Part shown: piece after piece, positions 14,391-28,451 of the stretch
Layout: each line of letters begins with the position of its first letter
Numbering within the stretch: the stretch's first letter is position 1
Source of the DNA: Brugia malayi
Lineage: Eukaryota > Nematoda > Chromadorea > Rhabditida > Onchocercidae
Assembly (NCBI RefSeq): GCF_000002995.4
Contig: NW_025062290.1
Span: 1-64,000 of the forward strand
Direction of reading: 5' to 3'
DNA length: 64,000 bases
Translations under genes and position numbers: made by a program
Notes under the pieces: model-generated
What the model was told of the DNA's origin: nothing
Seen by the model: only the letters and a program-made list of their open reading frames with translations
Database searches by the model: none

Positions 14391-14783
14391 TGTCGTGAAA
14401 GACGAAATATTTAAATTATTATATCCAAAACTAACAAATTCCTCTTATCTAATTCCTCTTCCTCACACAACAAAAACCCTTTGTTAGTAAAAATCCTTCG
14501 TTAGCAAACCCTTTGTTAGCAATTAGCAGTCTTTGTTTCACATCAGTTAAATATCCTCTGCCGGATATCTGGTCAGCTCAGTTCTGCATATAAACCATCG
14601 TCCTCCATACGGTGGTTCATTCTGCATTTTGGGGTGGTTTTGATATCATTTTAATGTTTTATAATTATGTCTTTCGTTACGCGTTTGTTAATCGGTGTAG
14701 CATCCGTACGATATGTATAAAGCGCTATTATTTGCTTCATGTTAAATAAAGGTTTAATTACCCAAGTTTGAGGTTTCACGACA
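14391..14783 (+). mobile_element. Solo LTR (BEL/Pao-like), with 5-bp target duplication
   Basis: A 393-bp LTR bounded by perfect 10-bp inverted termini, TGTCGTGAAA at 14,391 and TTTCACGACA ending at 14,783. It is flanked on both sides by the same five bases, CCAGC (14,386-14,390 and 14,784-14,788), the signature of LTR-element integration followed by LTR-LTR recombination. An AATAAA lies near 14,743. The same LTR family occurs at 46,377-46,874 in the opposite orientation. The termini resemble those of the larger BEL element in this window but the interior is different, so it is a separate family. Confidence 0.85.
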
Positions 14784-14989
14784 CCAGCACTCTTGTATCC
14801 ACTGCGGTGTGCTTATGTCAGCACATCGTAAATCCTTTTCTGTGAAGCCGTCGCCATGCTGTGTATATTACTTGACTATATTTTTTTCTTGACTGAATTT
14901 CTAGAAGAAATTCGGTAAAAATTAGTTAACACAGGGCATTGAAAAAAATCATTGCAAATTTATTCCGTGTTATGGAAATGGGAATTTAT

Positions 14990-15200
14990 GCATCTGCTAA
15001 ACCCACCCACTCACTTTGTCACACACCTAACTCTCGGTCATGACACGACCCAAATGCGCAGCGCCATCCGCAATGCAAAATGTCACATGACTTCACATAT
15101 ACGCTGCGAAGGGCTACTGTTGCAGCGCTAAAGCACGTGTAGATAACGTTAATTTCGGGATTGCATTACACGGAACAGATATAGGGGAGTGAGATTAAGT
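14990..15200 (+). promoter_or_regulatory. GC-richer patch, possible promoter of the protease gene
   Basis: This ~200-bp patch is visibly richer in G+C than its surroundings and contains CACGTG-type and GCAGCG motifs (for example gcacgtgt near 15,134). It lies upstream of the first probable exon of the plus-strand ubiquitin protease gene. No TATA box, trans-splice site or transcript start can be read directly. The assignment rests on composition and position only. Confidence 0.25.
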
Positions 15201-15804
15201 GATTGGCAGCTTCATTTAGCACTAGAATTAATATAAACATTGTCTTAAGTAGCAATCATTATCTGAGAGGGAAAGGTTTTGAAGCGAAAACATTTGATGA
15301 CCCGCTTATTTGGACGGTTAACGGCAGGAATTCAGACGAGTGTGGGCGTGCGTTTTCTTTTTGCTTGACATGCGTTACACTTTTGTTTCTATTGAGTGTG
15401 TGTGTATATTGCTAACTGCAAGAGCAAAATGAGGTCTTGGAGGAGATGTTGGCTAATTAATGCTGTTAGCTTTGCTGCATAGTATGTAGATTTTCCTAAG
15501 TTATTCGCTTGTGTATGTGCAAGACGAGTATTACCTATATATGTAGTTATTTCATTTTCGTTACGTCGCTCATACTTCACTCATATATAATTGTATATAT
15601 CCAACTGAACAGAAAATAATTTACATTACTGATACATGCTAAGTAGATAATTTCACAGATTTCTTTACTTGCTTAGTTAATAGTTTTGTCTCTTAAGCAT
15701 TTTATCATAAAAAATAATATGCCAATTGAACTTGGAATAAAGTATTTGGATAAAATGTTCATGTTGGATAAAATGTTTGAGTACATAAATTAAATGATTT
15801 CCAG

Positions 15805-15878
15805 AAGTTTGAAGATTAGCATACCTGATGCTAACGAAAATATCGAGGAATCCGATCCGTTGATAGCCGTAGGCAGCG
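15805..15878 (+). CDS. Probable 5' exon of the ubiquitin protease gene
   Basis: A 74-base open block between a good acceptor (gatttccag) and donor (AGCG|gtaaaa), reading SLKISIPDANENIEESDPLI in the open frame. Composition is clearly coding compared with its flanks. It ends in phase 1, whereas the next recognised exon at 17,043 needs a phase-2 partner, so at least one more exon must lie between them if they belong to the same gene. No start codon is assigned. Confidence 0.4.
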
Positions 15879-16681
15879 GTAAAATCAAGGAATAAATGAA
15901 AAAATGAATCATAAAGGAATTTTCAAGGATTTTCTGTTTGCGACATTGTAGTTACCTTATGGTATTTATCTCTGTATTTATCTTTAGCAACCCTAATCAG
16001 TAATGCAGGTATTATAACAAAAGCAATCGACAGCAATTGTTTATGCAGTAGTGTTGTGGTGGGTGCTTAAAGTGAAAAATTTCTGTTGGTATCAATCGCT
16101 GTTGGCTTTTCTATCATTTCATGGCGCAAATTGATCCCATTGCATTGATTCAAACGTATATTCCATTTGCTAAATCGAGGTATTATTCTATTTCTTAATA
16201 TATTCCATATAGGATAATTTCGATGGCAGGTCATGGCTTAAGAAATTTAATATAAAATGTGGTTCTAATAGATTTAGTCTTCACACAATGTTCACAGTGA
16301 AAAGATGAAAATGTAAGATAAAATAGGGCCGTGAATTCTTATATCTTAATAAAACGATACGGTTACCTAAAAACAAACTGTTTAATTTGCATACAACAAA
16401 AAGGAGAAAAACAGTATGTTCAAAAGAAATAGATAGTCACTGTTTTCATTCTTTCATTCTTTAAGATGCGCGTCTTTTATATTGTTGTTTATCTCAATGG
16501 GAGTGAGTCGAAAAGTGAGAGAGGGAGGAAAAAGAAAAATTGAGAGTTTGACCTATTGAAAGTTTGAATGAGGTTACGTGAAAGCCTCTCCTGAAACCAG
16601 CATTGGTTGTAGTTGTCCAATAGATGTGTACGAAGCAGTGTTAAGTTAGAAAAGAATCGACTAATAAATCAAAAAAGGGGA

Positions 16682-16741
16682 TCGAAATGAATTGTGATAA
16701 CCGTCATTGGGTCGAAATGAATTGTGATAACCGTCATTGGG
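16682..16741. repeat. Perfect 30-bp tandem duplication
   Basis: The 30 bases at 16,682-16,711 are repeated exactly at 16,712-16,741. It lies in a presumed intron of the protease gene. Nothing suggests a function; it looks like a recent slippage or replication duplication. Confidence 0.95.
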
Positions 16742-17042
16742 TATCTTCAGTGAATTATTCTTATTGGCTTAGTAATTTGTAATGTGGATAGCTGCATTTT
16801 AAAAATAAAATTTCAAATAGATTTATTAACTAATTGACGTTTCATTTTTTCTTTATTTTTAGAGGTATATTTCATCTCATTCTTTTATGTGGCACTCTTT
16901 CTCTGGTTTTTTTTTTTTTTTTTTCATTTTTTCGGTTTTTGTTTTACTCTCTTTATACATAATATAAGATGGTCAAAGATGGTCAAATTATTATGTTATT
17001 AATATACACACAAGTTGTTATGATAAATGAAATTTATTATAG

Positions 17043-20000
17043 TCAAAGTCTTGATTTTGAAAAACAATCAATGGTGGGATCTGCTTTAAAGAATTGCACT
17101 GTGCTAAATTCGTCGGCATCTAGTTCAGGACAAAGCATATCAAGAACAATTGAATGTGAACGTGGATACGAAATGGTTTCCAATGCCCATTCTGGTCTGT
17201 TTTGAATTTCTTAATAGAATATAACTATATAAATAATTATATCCTTTCATTTGAAAATCAGTTACCGCAGGAAAGCTAGCGAATTTATTGCGCTATAACT
17301 TTTAATTTTATCTTAAAATTCGTAGACGGAATATGAATTTATGATGTGTTATACAAACTGAAAAGAAAGAAGTTTGTTCAGTAAGATTCTCGCTGTTATG
17401 TGATGTGGAATTAGTTATCGGATGAGTGTAAATAAAATTAATAACTAAAATTTTTGAAATTAATTGCCTAGAGATGTGTTTAGGGTCAACCTCAAATTAT
17501 GCACCATCGTCATTTAACTCTACAGGACTACGTATGATTCAAGCAAATTATCGAGATAGTTCGTCATCACCACGTTCACCTCCAGCTCGATGGTTTATTG
17601 TTTGTCATTTCTTTTGTACACATTTATAACATGAAGTTTTTGTTGTGGAAAAGGGTCTTGTGCTGAGAAAGAAGGTAAAAATGTGTCGCTGATTTGATAC
17701 TGATGAGCAATACAGTTTGATGTTCGATTATGCATTAGAAGCCTTCCAGCCCACTGTCTGGGAAATAAACAGAGCTAATATTCCAGTATGATGAAGTAAC
17801 GATTTTTCATAAACTGATTAATTTATCACTTTGATCCGTTTTATTATTCGTCACTATAGCAAATGCCTTTTGATTAGTTGGTATTATAGTAATACAATTT
17901 TTTAAAGCAACTGAAAATCTAATTTCGTAAGCATGTCAAAACATTTTATCTAACATGATTTGGTGTTTGAAGTCATTTTAAACATGCAGTGGGAATATAT
18001 TCCTGAATGTCATGAACTTATCTGTTTTACTATTTAAAAAATACGGAATATTTTGTTATAATGCTGTTAGATAAAAAAGACATTCAGTTTATGTAGCAAA
18101 TAAGATCTGTTTTAGCGCCAAACGGTTAAAAATTATTTCACCCACATCGTTAGCGCGTAGCTCAAGTGTGAGCAGTAATACATTGTCAGCAACTGTTAAT
18201 CCCAATAATCAATTGCCAAAAAGTCATGTTGTTTCCGACACTCCACATAAAGATGCTGGAAAACATCTGAACAATGCAAATTCTGTCCATGATGGATCGA
18301 CAAAATTCAATAAGTATTTTGCTCAGGACATGCTCTGTGGCACAAATAATGTTAGGCGACTTAAGTAAGGTTTTTGAAATTCTAAAAAATGAATTTTGTC
18401 ATGTGTGCTAATTCCGTTGTGATAGTTAGAATTTCTTGGTTATGGTTATTTATTTTTCTCTGATACACAGAACTCATAAAAATCTTTATGCTTTTTCAGA
18501 ACAAAAATGAAATCTTACAAACTGTTGAATTTATTCTGTTTATTTCAGCTCTCTCCCAGTTTCTATTAACTCTCATCTGCATTTTGCAAATTATAATAGC
18601 TATGATGATAACAGGCTATCAACGTCTAAATGTTTTACATCGGGATCGAATATCCTACTAAATAGTTCAATAAAACGGCGTATAGACATAAATACTAGTT
18701 ATTCTTCCACCGGGAAAATGAAATCTCAGGTTAACTTTGACTGCAATAATTTTTAAACACTATTTCAGTTTTGCTCTATATTTCTTTTTTGGTATTTCTC
18801 CTTATACTTATCTCTCTTTTCTGTTATCCTATGTTGCATTTAAAAAAAAAAAAAACAAACAGGCGGAATAACTTTTGGAAGTATTTTCATTAGAAAAGGA
18901 AGTTTATTATTATTTTGAAGTCCATTTCCTTTTGCAGAACTTGAATTTTGATTCAGGAAAATCCAAGCTTTAGGGAAAAACGTATGAACGAAAAGTTTGT
19001 CTCTGATTTTCAGCGGTTGCGACATTCTTGTACTCATTCATTTAGGGTAATGGAACTCCGGACGGTAAAGCTGAAGGGAAACAACTAATATCAGAAAGCA
19101 GCGAATTGGAACCCAGATTCCCTTCAAATAGTCGTATAGTATTTTATGCAACATGGGAAGGCAGCTGTGTTCTGGTCTGTCTCAATTTGCTTTCTCGATA
19201 GTGCTCGCAATATTTATATATCCATTAATTTTGAAGTGATTTCATTGTTTTGAGTTTTCCGAAACTTCCGTTATTTTATTTTCAGAATCCGGATGGTCGT
19301 AATGTTGGTGTTGGACTTTGTAACTATTCCAATGACTGTTTTTTAAACGCTGTTCTTCAGATTATTTTGCATTGCATTCCGTTTGCACGATATCTTGGCG
19401 AGCATCTCCCCTTATTTTCTTGTAAGCTTTCTTATTTCATTACTGTATCTCAGGTTCTCTTTGATCTGTTTTTTATGCTAAATTTAAATCGTAGGTGTAA
19501 AGGATTGTATCGCTTGTGGTCTAGCGAGATTTATAAGGCATTCAATGTCGAGCAGACAACCATTCAAACCAACCTGGATTAATTTCATTCTGGAAAGTAG
19601 GATTTCCTCTTGTTTAGCATGTTTTTGAATTATATTTGTGAATCAAGTTATGCTTTTATGAATAAGGTTTTAGAAACCTATTAATTTATCATAAGTTACT
19701 CATCGTTTTCCAGAGACATTTCCATCTCACCTCTTAGGTGCACAGGAAGATGCTCATGAAGCTCTGAATCATATACTGGATGCTCTCGATTCAGAAGCAC
19801 GGAATGGAATGTCCTCTTCTGATCGTAATTTCTTAAATCCATTAAAGTACTTTTTGTGTTGTTATTGTATGAGAATATCTTATAAAATATAAAAGAAAAT
19901 TTATCTGAAATTAGAAATTGTTCTCTGAAAATTCCCTGAAAACTTGTTTTTACCTTTTTAGTGAACCATGCTTTTCAACTCCAGTGGAACAACTTTTTGT

Positions 20001-21458
20001 TGGGACATTACGAAATCAAATTCAGTGTTTGGCTTGTTCCGCAATACTAATAAATTATGAGCGCTTTCGAGAGCTTAACCTTGGTATAAAGAAAACAGGT
20101 TATGATAGGCGGATAACTTTGGAGGATTTGCTTAACGATTATTTTGGCAGCGAAGTGTTGAACAGTTTTAAATGCACTAAGTATTTTTTCTTTTTGATTC
20201 AAAAATTTGGCTCACAAATTCTTGAAAATAACTTTTCTGGAAGAATAATAAGTAAGTAAGGGAACAAAAAAGGCAGAAAGATTAGTTTAAAATCAGGAAA
20301 TGATATTTGGATTTTAATTGATGTGTATACCTTATGGAGTAGTTAGGAAGTCAGAAAAATGATCAAGGAGAAGGAGTATTCCGGATTTAAGAGATATGCT
20401 CTGTAATTATGAAATCTGCAGCTGTAAAAGGACGACGCAAATTCAGCGTAGTTCATGTATTCTGCGTGCACCGAACCTTTTACTTATCCAGATAAAGCGG
20501 TTCAATTCCTTTGGTGGAAAAATAGGCGTTCATGTTAATTTCAATGTATGTTGTTTCAAAAAAACTTGTGTTATGCCGTGAATATTCATTTGCATATCTT
20601 GAATGACTGCATTGTGCTTCTGTCTCCTTTCCGTTTGAATCCACTTCAAGATTGCTACCTTCATTTTATATAAAACAAACCAGAATATGTGGTAAAATAG
20701 TATTTGTAAAACAAACTATGCAGTTATTGTCGTTATTATATTTCGTGACTTTGTGCAGACAAAATACTATTCTTACTTTCCAGTTGAGGCTAGATCTCGA
20801 ACGTTATATTCATCGTACAGGGGAACCGCATGTTTACGAACTTACTGGTGTTGTTCAACATATGGGTAATGCAGCAGAACATGGTCATTACATTGCTGTT
20901 GTACGAGGTTTTGATGGTAGAAATTATTATATGTTCGATGACGAGCAGGCATGTAGTGTATAAGTATTGTTTCTTGTAATTCGCATAAAATTTCAGAAAG
21001 TATGTAAAGGAGGCTTACAACATTTACCATAAATCACTTTCCTAATTTGGCTCTTAGTGTTTAATAATAGCATGTATATATTTGTTTTGGGATACTAAGC
21101 AAAAAAAAAAGAGTATGAGCAATTTATCTAATGTGTGTTCTGATATGTTTAGTTTTGTAGATTTTAAAACTTCAGTATTTTTGCAATTAGTGATCTTAAA
21201 TTAGAATGACAATCACTCCGATGGACGTTTTTTTTTGTCACCGTGACAAATGATTTTAAACACTTGCTTTTCCAGTGTCACAGAGTTTCTCTGTCTGAAC
21301 TGCACAATACACAGGCGTACATGCTATTGTACATTCGCTGTGATGCATTCAGGAATTCCGTTTCATCTTCGGTAGCATTGAGTGTTACAATTGAAACACA
21401 GAAGGATGCACCTACCAGGAATCGAGTAATGAAGCGTCCATATATACAAATATCTTAA
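17043..21458 (+). CDS. Ubiquitin-specific protease (USP/UCH family C19)
   Basis: Cysteine protease that removes ubiquitin from proteins. Exons with matching phases: 17,043-17,194; 17,472-17,592; 18,161-18,364; 18,549-18,729; 19,046-19,138 (or 19,174); 19,286-19,421; 19,495-19,596; 19,714-19,846; 19,962-20,180; 20,392-20,545; 20,784-20,948; 21,276-21,458 (TAA). About 610 residues. The N-terminal third is Ser/Asn-rich and low complexity. The catalytic domain starts with the Cys box GLCNYSNDCFLNAVLQ (Cys codon 19,337-19,339). The QEDAHEAL segment follows, then zinc-finger-like cysteines around 20,000-20,440, PNLLLIQIKRF, and the His box AEHGHYIAVV (His codon 20,886-20,888) with YYMFDDE. The layout is closest to the USP36/USP42 type, though this is from memory. 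The 20,948 donor is GC rather than GT. The gene start is not fixed. The protein ends about 40 residues after the fold. Confidence 0.9.
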
Positions 21459-24400
21459 GTGGGATACTTAAGTGTTTGTATTTGCAAATATTCATTGATC
21501 AATGAATGGTCTGATAAAGTCTTTTTCTTTTTAAATTTATTTTTTAAGAATTATTGTTTTTTCTAAGGAAACAATTGAAGGGGAAAAAATCAGAAAGTAG
21601 TTGTAAACTAGAATATCCGCGGATAACTTTGGGAGTTGTTGTAAAGATGATGTAATGAGAGTGATAGCTGATTAATATTAACTACACGGTTTCGGATTGA
21701 ATTTTTTTTTATGATTTTTAATAATATGGATTTTTATAAGTGCTGGAAAGCAAGATCCTAAAAGTATTGGGCAGTTGAACTGTTCCTTTTTTTTTTGAAA
21801 AGCAAGATCCATTTTTTGGTGATGTTATTTTATTGTATTAGTTATGTTAAAATACTAATATTGATGGAAATAGAGTTGTTCTTTAACTGTAATCTTGTAA
21901 ATATTTACTGATCATTGCTAATTAATCACTACGTAAGGTTTATGGCAGGTTTTGTTGTCTGTTTCTTTTTTCTTACGGATCATTCGCCCCTTGTTTGTTC
22001 AGTTTGTGCACTGCCTTTAGAATTACTTGAAATATTTCTCATATTTAAGCAGCATTTTCTCGATTTTTCTGTCTTCTATAAATTTTTGTTACAGTGGGGT
22101 TACATTTATGATCCTTGTGATCTGTTTTATACTGGATTTCATTTGTTTTGACATCTACTTTGTTAGAGATCTCGTTAATTCATCATCATATACTTCTGGT
22201 GACAATAAAATGATTCGTGATTCTTTTCCTGTTTTTTTTATTTTTGGATAAAATAAAGCTCTGGGTTCTTATGCAAATATTTCTAATGGGGAAAAAATGA
22301 ATATAACTAGAATATATTGAACAGTTCTTTGTTTTAGCATGACCATCAACTTCATTTAAAGTGTTACAAGTCTGCAATCTTCACTTTTCAAAGTGTGTTA
22401 ATAAAAATGGAAATGCTTCTCGAAAATGTTATACATTATTTAATCTCTCAGATCTCTTCTAGTTGTGGGAAGTCTATCTTTCGGAAATTCAGAAGTTCAT
22501 TTTTCCAATATTTATGCTTAATGTCATTTCTTACATTTCCACATAAAAGATGTAAAAAAAGTTTCTGATTTTAAATAAAGTTTTGAGTGTTTGAATGTCA
22601 CTTATTTCGGAGTGGAGAAAGTGCTTGAAAATGCAGGGAAATTGCACATTTGTTTGATGAAATGCAATGTTAAGAAATGAAGGGCGATGGAATATCTCTG
22701 GATTTCTAAATTTTACGGTTTTGCTTTATGGCGACTCTTTTCTGTGTTGGTTGCATATTCATTTTATCATCGTAGGGTAACTTGTCTGTTCTAGTACCAG
22801 TGAATTTTATCTTAAATCGTTCCATATATTTCTTTTCCTTCATACTGTAGCAATCTGAATCTTTTGAATTTAGTAGTTAGTACTTCATTGATAAATGGAT
22901 TTTCCAAATCGTTAACATCCCTCTGGAAGAATTGATAGATTCAGCATTTGTATCCAACATTGACGTCTAATAATTTAGCAGTCTTCGTGATTTTGGATAT
23001 CATTCTGAAACTGTTTCTCAGATGTTTCTCAGAAACTCCTAAAATTTGAAGTTATTGTGTCGTATTTATCAACGAAAACAAATTGCCTCGGATTGTGTCA
23101 TTTTACTTCATTATTTTTTGCTTGTTTTTCTTTTCTTATATATTTGTTTCCTGTAAGAATTGTTTTAGTATAAAGCGATATTTCGGAATTTTCATAGATT
23201 TTTGCATGTTTACAGACTTGGAATTTTCTTAGCTACTAAAAGAGTGTAATTGTGCAACATGACTATGAAGCATTTTATTTTATGTCGAAAATGTATTCCT
23301 AATCCAATGTGTGTTTACATTGAGAATTTCGAAAATATTTGCCACCTTCAAGTATGCGGTAGTTTCTTTTTAGAGGACGCTTCAAAGATGATGTTTGAAG
23401 CAATCACTTCAAAGCGTTTGCTTGTGTTGTTTAAGATAATGGATTATTTTGTTACGAATGAAAGTTAAGCTGTGAACATATCACGAAGAAGACACATTGA
23501 CCAGTTGATGATATTGCTGTTCAGCTTCTTTTGGTTTTTATTTGGCACATTCAGGACAGCAATCTTTTCAGGTTCTTGCTTGATAATATGGGCGGTACTG
23601 AAAGACAGTATTGAGTTGTTATAAGATTGGCTGGATGAACTGGGTGGTACGAATATGAAATTTAGTAAATATAAAAATTTTGCACTATTAGCAATGCTAA
23701 TATTAAAACTGAATATCTTTTGGAAACCTTGAAATTGCATAGTCCATTGGAGATTCGGAGATGTTTTAATGAGTAAATAATTTAGCTTTATGATAAAATA
23801 AGTTGTGATAAAAGCCAGTTTACACAATATCTTTTGTTATTGTTGCAGCAGAAAATGATATTTGATTGGATGAAGTGATGTCTATTTTTTTTTCTCTTTT
23901 GAATTTCTCTTTCCAAGAAATTTTCTGTCTACAAATTTGTTGAGGAGATCTCATGTTCCAGCGACTGAGAAAAAATTTGATCCGAATACGCGGTTTGATT
24001 AGAAAGTGAGGCGAGAAGGGTATATCGAGAAAATTGTAATTCGCTACTTTTTCTCTTAAATTTTTAAAAGTATCATGATTTCATAAACTCTTAGTAAGGT
24101 TATTTTTTTTATTTTAAGATTTGTTCAAAAATGAACTGCGTATACATATGCATTTTTTATTTTTTGGGCTTAGTTATTATTTGGAGAGATAAAGGGACTT
24201 TGTTTTAGGAAAATCGCGAATAATTCTAAAATAACACGATTAGTTGACCTTAACCAAGATTTATGCGCATGAAAACTTGTTACATGATTTGGTGAATTTA
24301 TTAGTTGTATCTATTTCTAACCTGTTTCATTTGTTTAATTACTTTTTCGTCAAAACTAATTAAATGATTTAATAAACTTAACAGGGCATTATCCAACTAG

Positions 24401-27400
24401 TACTATTACCGATCAAAGAAAAGAAATGGTCTGTTCATTTTGTGATAATGAAAACATTTCCGAAAAATGTTCAAATAATCCACTTCTACTCTGTGAATGA
24501 AACGAATATGGGAGTTAGGTAAATATTATAAACTAAAGTAATAGATGCTATGACAAGATGGAATGATTTAATTTTTCTCTTTGAATTGATATGATTATCT
24601 TACAGAACGATCAAACAAATCAACTTGTTCAATGTTATTTTATTTTATGCATTTTTTTTAAGAAAAAATTAAAGAGAATTAACAATTTCAGAAATTTATA
24701 AATCCTAGAAGCGAAGGAAATCAAACGCATTACAACATTTAGAGAAAGAGAGAGAAAAAAGGAAAAAAAAGGGAATAATGGGATTAGATTTAAGAGATAT
24801 TTATTAATAAAACAAATTAAATTTTAAGCTTCCATCATTTTAGTTATCCAAAAATTTTCAAAATTTAAAAGACGAATTTAAAACGGCAGTTAACCTTAAT
24901 CTTATCTAATAATTTATGTGAACGACAGTAATTAAATGAAGAAATAACAATTGCAAATAACAAATATCCGAAATGAGAAATGGTTTTTATCTTTTCTTTA
25001 TTTTTCCTATGCATATTATTATTTTTCCTTTTTTCTATTCTGTTTTTCTTTCATTTTTAATCATTCTCGCTGTCAACTGGGAATTTTTTGGCGCAAACTT
25101 ATGTCAAAGGAACATTTAAACAATTTAGAAAGATAGTTAGCACATTCAACTAAAAATCAAATTAATAAACAAAAAGAGAATTTGGTAATATATATAATAA
25201 ATATACTTTATAATTAAATTTTTCTTGCTGTATATTTAAAAATAGAAAGACTACAATTTTATTTTGAACAAAATGGTTATATTCTCTGGAACAAATTCAT
25301 TTAAATGAAACCAATGAAACAATGTTTTACTTTATTACTGACAAAATTTAAAATTAATTATTTAGTATTGAAACACTTGGAATAGTAACAGCTATTTTTT
25401 TTTCCTTGAATATTTTTTGAAACACAAAAAAAAAGTTAATGAGGCGGGTGCTTTTCTCACTGTTTTCTTGTTTTTGTTGTTAGCATGGCAGAAAAAAGAA
25501 AAGGAAATGAAGAAAGAGGAAGAGGGAGAGCGGGAGGGAGAGGGAGAGGGAGCGATAGCTGGAGAAAGAAAAATAAAAAAAAGCTAAAAGAAACAAATTT
25601 TGTCAGTATAAAAAGATTGGTAATATTTTCATGTTTCAACTAACTAATTTTTCAAAAAAAAAAAAATAAAATCGAAGGAGTTTCGTTTTTTGTTTTAGCT
25701 TAAAATTTTCGAAAATAGATAAAATACAGGAATGTAACTGATTGTTGAAATCTGCGCCTTGTTTCATTATGATTAACACGTGTAACGCCATATTTCCTTT
25801 CATTTGCGTCTTGCACATGTAAAAGCTATGTGCAGACAAATTAGGAGAGTACCGTTCATTTTAAGTCATTCGCTTAGGATAATAATAATATATAATTGTT
25901 TTATGTTTCTAAATTTATCACTAAAACAGAATTTACGAACAATTACAATTTTTTTTTTTTTTTTTTTTATGTGGCTTTTATTAGTAACAGCGTGCAGTGT
26001 AATTGAAAGAAATTGTTGATGAGGAAAGCACATAGTAGAGTTTTGATAAACTTTGGAAAGCTAGATGGAATTATTTAAATGAATAATATATATGATATAA
26101 TGACTGATTGAAATGCTTGTAGAATGAAATTCGGATTTCAAAACAATGCCATAAATGTGTAGCTTTTTCAACTGAAGTTGTAGAAAAATTCAACTCATTG
26201 CAATATTCAAGATGATTCAGATTTTGACTTTTTTCTGCATTATTTTTCCCTTTTTTCTCTTTTCGCTTCTTTCCCTCTCTATCTCCGTTCCTTGGTTTTC
26301 TCCAGTTTTTCTTTTTCTGTACTGTATGTTTTTGAAAAGGATTTTTTTTCAAATATTTGAGTAATAAAATCAAGCAACATAAATTGTGGAATTTTTAGAT
26401 AACTGGTTCTTCTTTTTAATTTTAAACAAAAAATAGTCAAAATTATTACAGCTCATTTTAACCACTTTTTAAATTAATTTAATTAATAATCGCTTCGTCT
26501 GTTGGCGGAACGATTACTAGAGAGAATAAAAAAATACCACAAAACAGCTTTTTGCATCATTGAAATGCCAAAGCAATCGAGCTAATTTTTGTTTAAAATA
26601 CTTAAATAATTTGAAAAAATTTAAACAACTGAAAATCACTTCATAAATTTACTCTTCGATGTTTTTTTTTCCTTAAAATAAAATTTGCTTGAAAAAATCT
26701 AGGACTACTTTCCGATTAAAGCTTAATATTTTATCTGCAGAATTATTTCGCGAAATTTAAGAATTTATTAATAAAATAATCAGGATTGATAGTCCTTGAT
26801 TCATTCAATTTTTGGCACTTAAACTTATTTAAACTGTAAAATAAAGTTTCAAAAAAAAGAACCAAATAAATAAAAAATGAAATTCGAAGTTCTTCATTTT
26901 CACATTGTTTTTTCTCCTCTTTCAACTTATTTCAGTTGAAATTGCCATAATTAAAATGTTAAAAGTCTAACCCTCACATCTCTAAATATTTATTCTTTAA
27001 ATTCTCGACCAATAAGTACTTAGTATCAGCAAATTTTATAAATTTAGTTTTTCTTTTTTTCTCATTTGATGAATTTATCAATTTAATTTAACCATTTTAA
27101 AATGCAAATATTGCTAACACTTTTTTTAACGAAAAAGCAAATATCAATTTCCTTCTCATCAAAATTTTCAAAAGATGAAGAAAATGTGTCAATTTTTTTA
27201 AAATAATTCAAATATTTATTACATTATGTATATATTTTTTAATTATTAAAAAATTTTCAGCATTTTATAAATGATTTTAATGGAAAATTAAAATCGTTTC
27301 CTTCCGTTATCATCAGAAAACTAAAGTGAAAAATTCTGGAATGACAATTTTTTTTTCCTAGAATTAAAATGAAAACAAAAAAAAGAAAAGAAAAAAGGAC

Positions 27401-28450
27401 AAACGAAGGAATGGCGGAATGTAGATTGTATTAAACATTAGCTTTGAAATGCCGAATAACAAATACCACTAGTAAAGTGCGCAATTTCTTTTTCTTTCTT
27501 TTCTTCTTTCTTTTTTTTGAATAATTGCTACAAGTTGAATTAATAGTCGTCGGACTATCAGAAATAAGAAAATATTCGAAAGCAATTGAAACATTTACAA
27601 TAAATATTACATTGTCATTTCTAACCAATATAAGCATCTTGAAGGTGTTAAATTAACATTTAATTAATTTAATTTAAACAAATTAGAAAAAAAAGAAAAA
27701 AGAAAACTTAATTAATGAAATAAATAATAATATATGTATGTAATAAACATGAACATTAAAAATTATTAATTGAATTTACATGAAACTTATAATCTAAATT
27801 GGTGCAAAAATTATAATTGTCTACTGCAAATTATGATTATTACATGAATAGAAAAAAAAGTAAAAGCAAAGAATATAATCCGTTAACAGCAATATAAAAA
27901 AAAATGATAATAATATAATAACAGTAATAATAATAATAATAATAGGAGACAAATATATTTTTAGGACTACGATACTTTTTTTGAAAATAGTCAAATAACC
28001 TTTTTATTTTTTGCTTTCAATCTTTATAAGATAACTAAATTATTAAATATAATGCAGAAAAATTATTGTTGAAATTTATTTATAATTTGAAGTTCGATCT
28101 TTTTTAACATTTCTTTTATTATGCAGAAATTGGACTTTGAGATTAATAATTCAGATATTTGAAAGATTTTCATTTAATAAAATTAAAAAATAAGTTTTCC
28201 TCCTTAAACTTATTGCTGTTACACATTGATATTTTCATCTGATGGATTTTTCTAATATATATCATTATTATATTTTTATATATCATTAACAATCACATAT
28301 TGCATTAAAACATAGAATTGCAGTAATCTGTAATTGAATTTTTGAAATTAGGAAAGGTCAAATATATTTCCTTAAGCAGCATACTTCACTTCTATGTTTT
28401 TGATAACCAATTCCTGCTAAAAGTCATCTTCATTATGAGGAAATTTAAAG
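21459..28450. other. Very AT-rich, nearly gene-free region
   Basis: No convincing multi-exon gene on either strand. Simple-sequence blocks: a GA-rich purine tract at ~25,489-25,600, poly-T/poly-A runs (for example 25,951-25,969), a pyrimidine tract at ~26,227-26,310 and an AAT microsatellite at ~27,905-27,945. One exon candidate on the plus strand, 24,385-24,518, sits between acceptor ttaacag and donor GTTAG|gtaaat. It is open in two frames: one reads through to the donor, the other has a Cys pattern (VCSFCDNENISEKC) but stops before it. I cannot choose between them. Confidence 0.5.
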
Positions 28451-28451
28451 A

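Noticed and set aside
18840..19037. Minus-strand ORF inside the protease gene
   Set aside because: Lies in an intron of the plus-strand gene between well-supported exons, and ends in a T-run.
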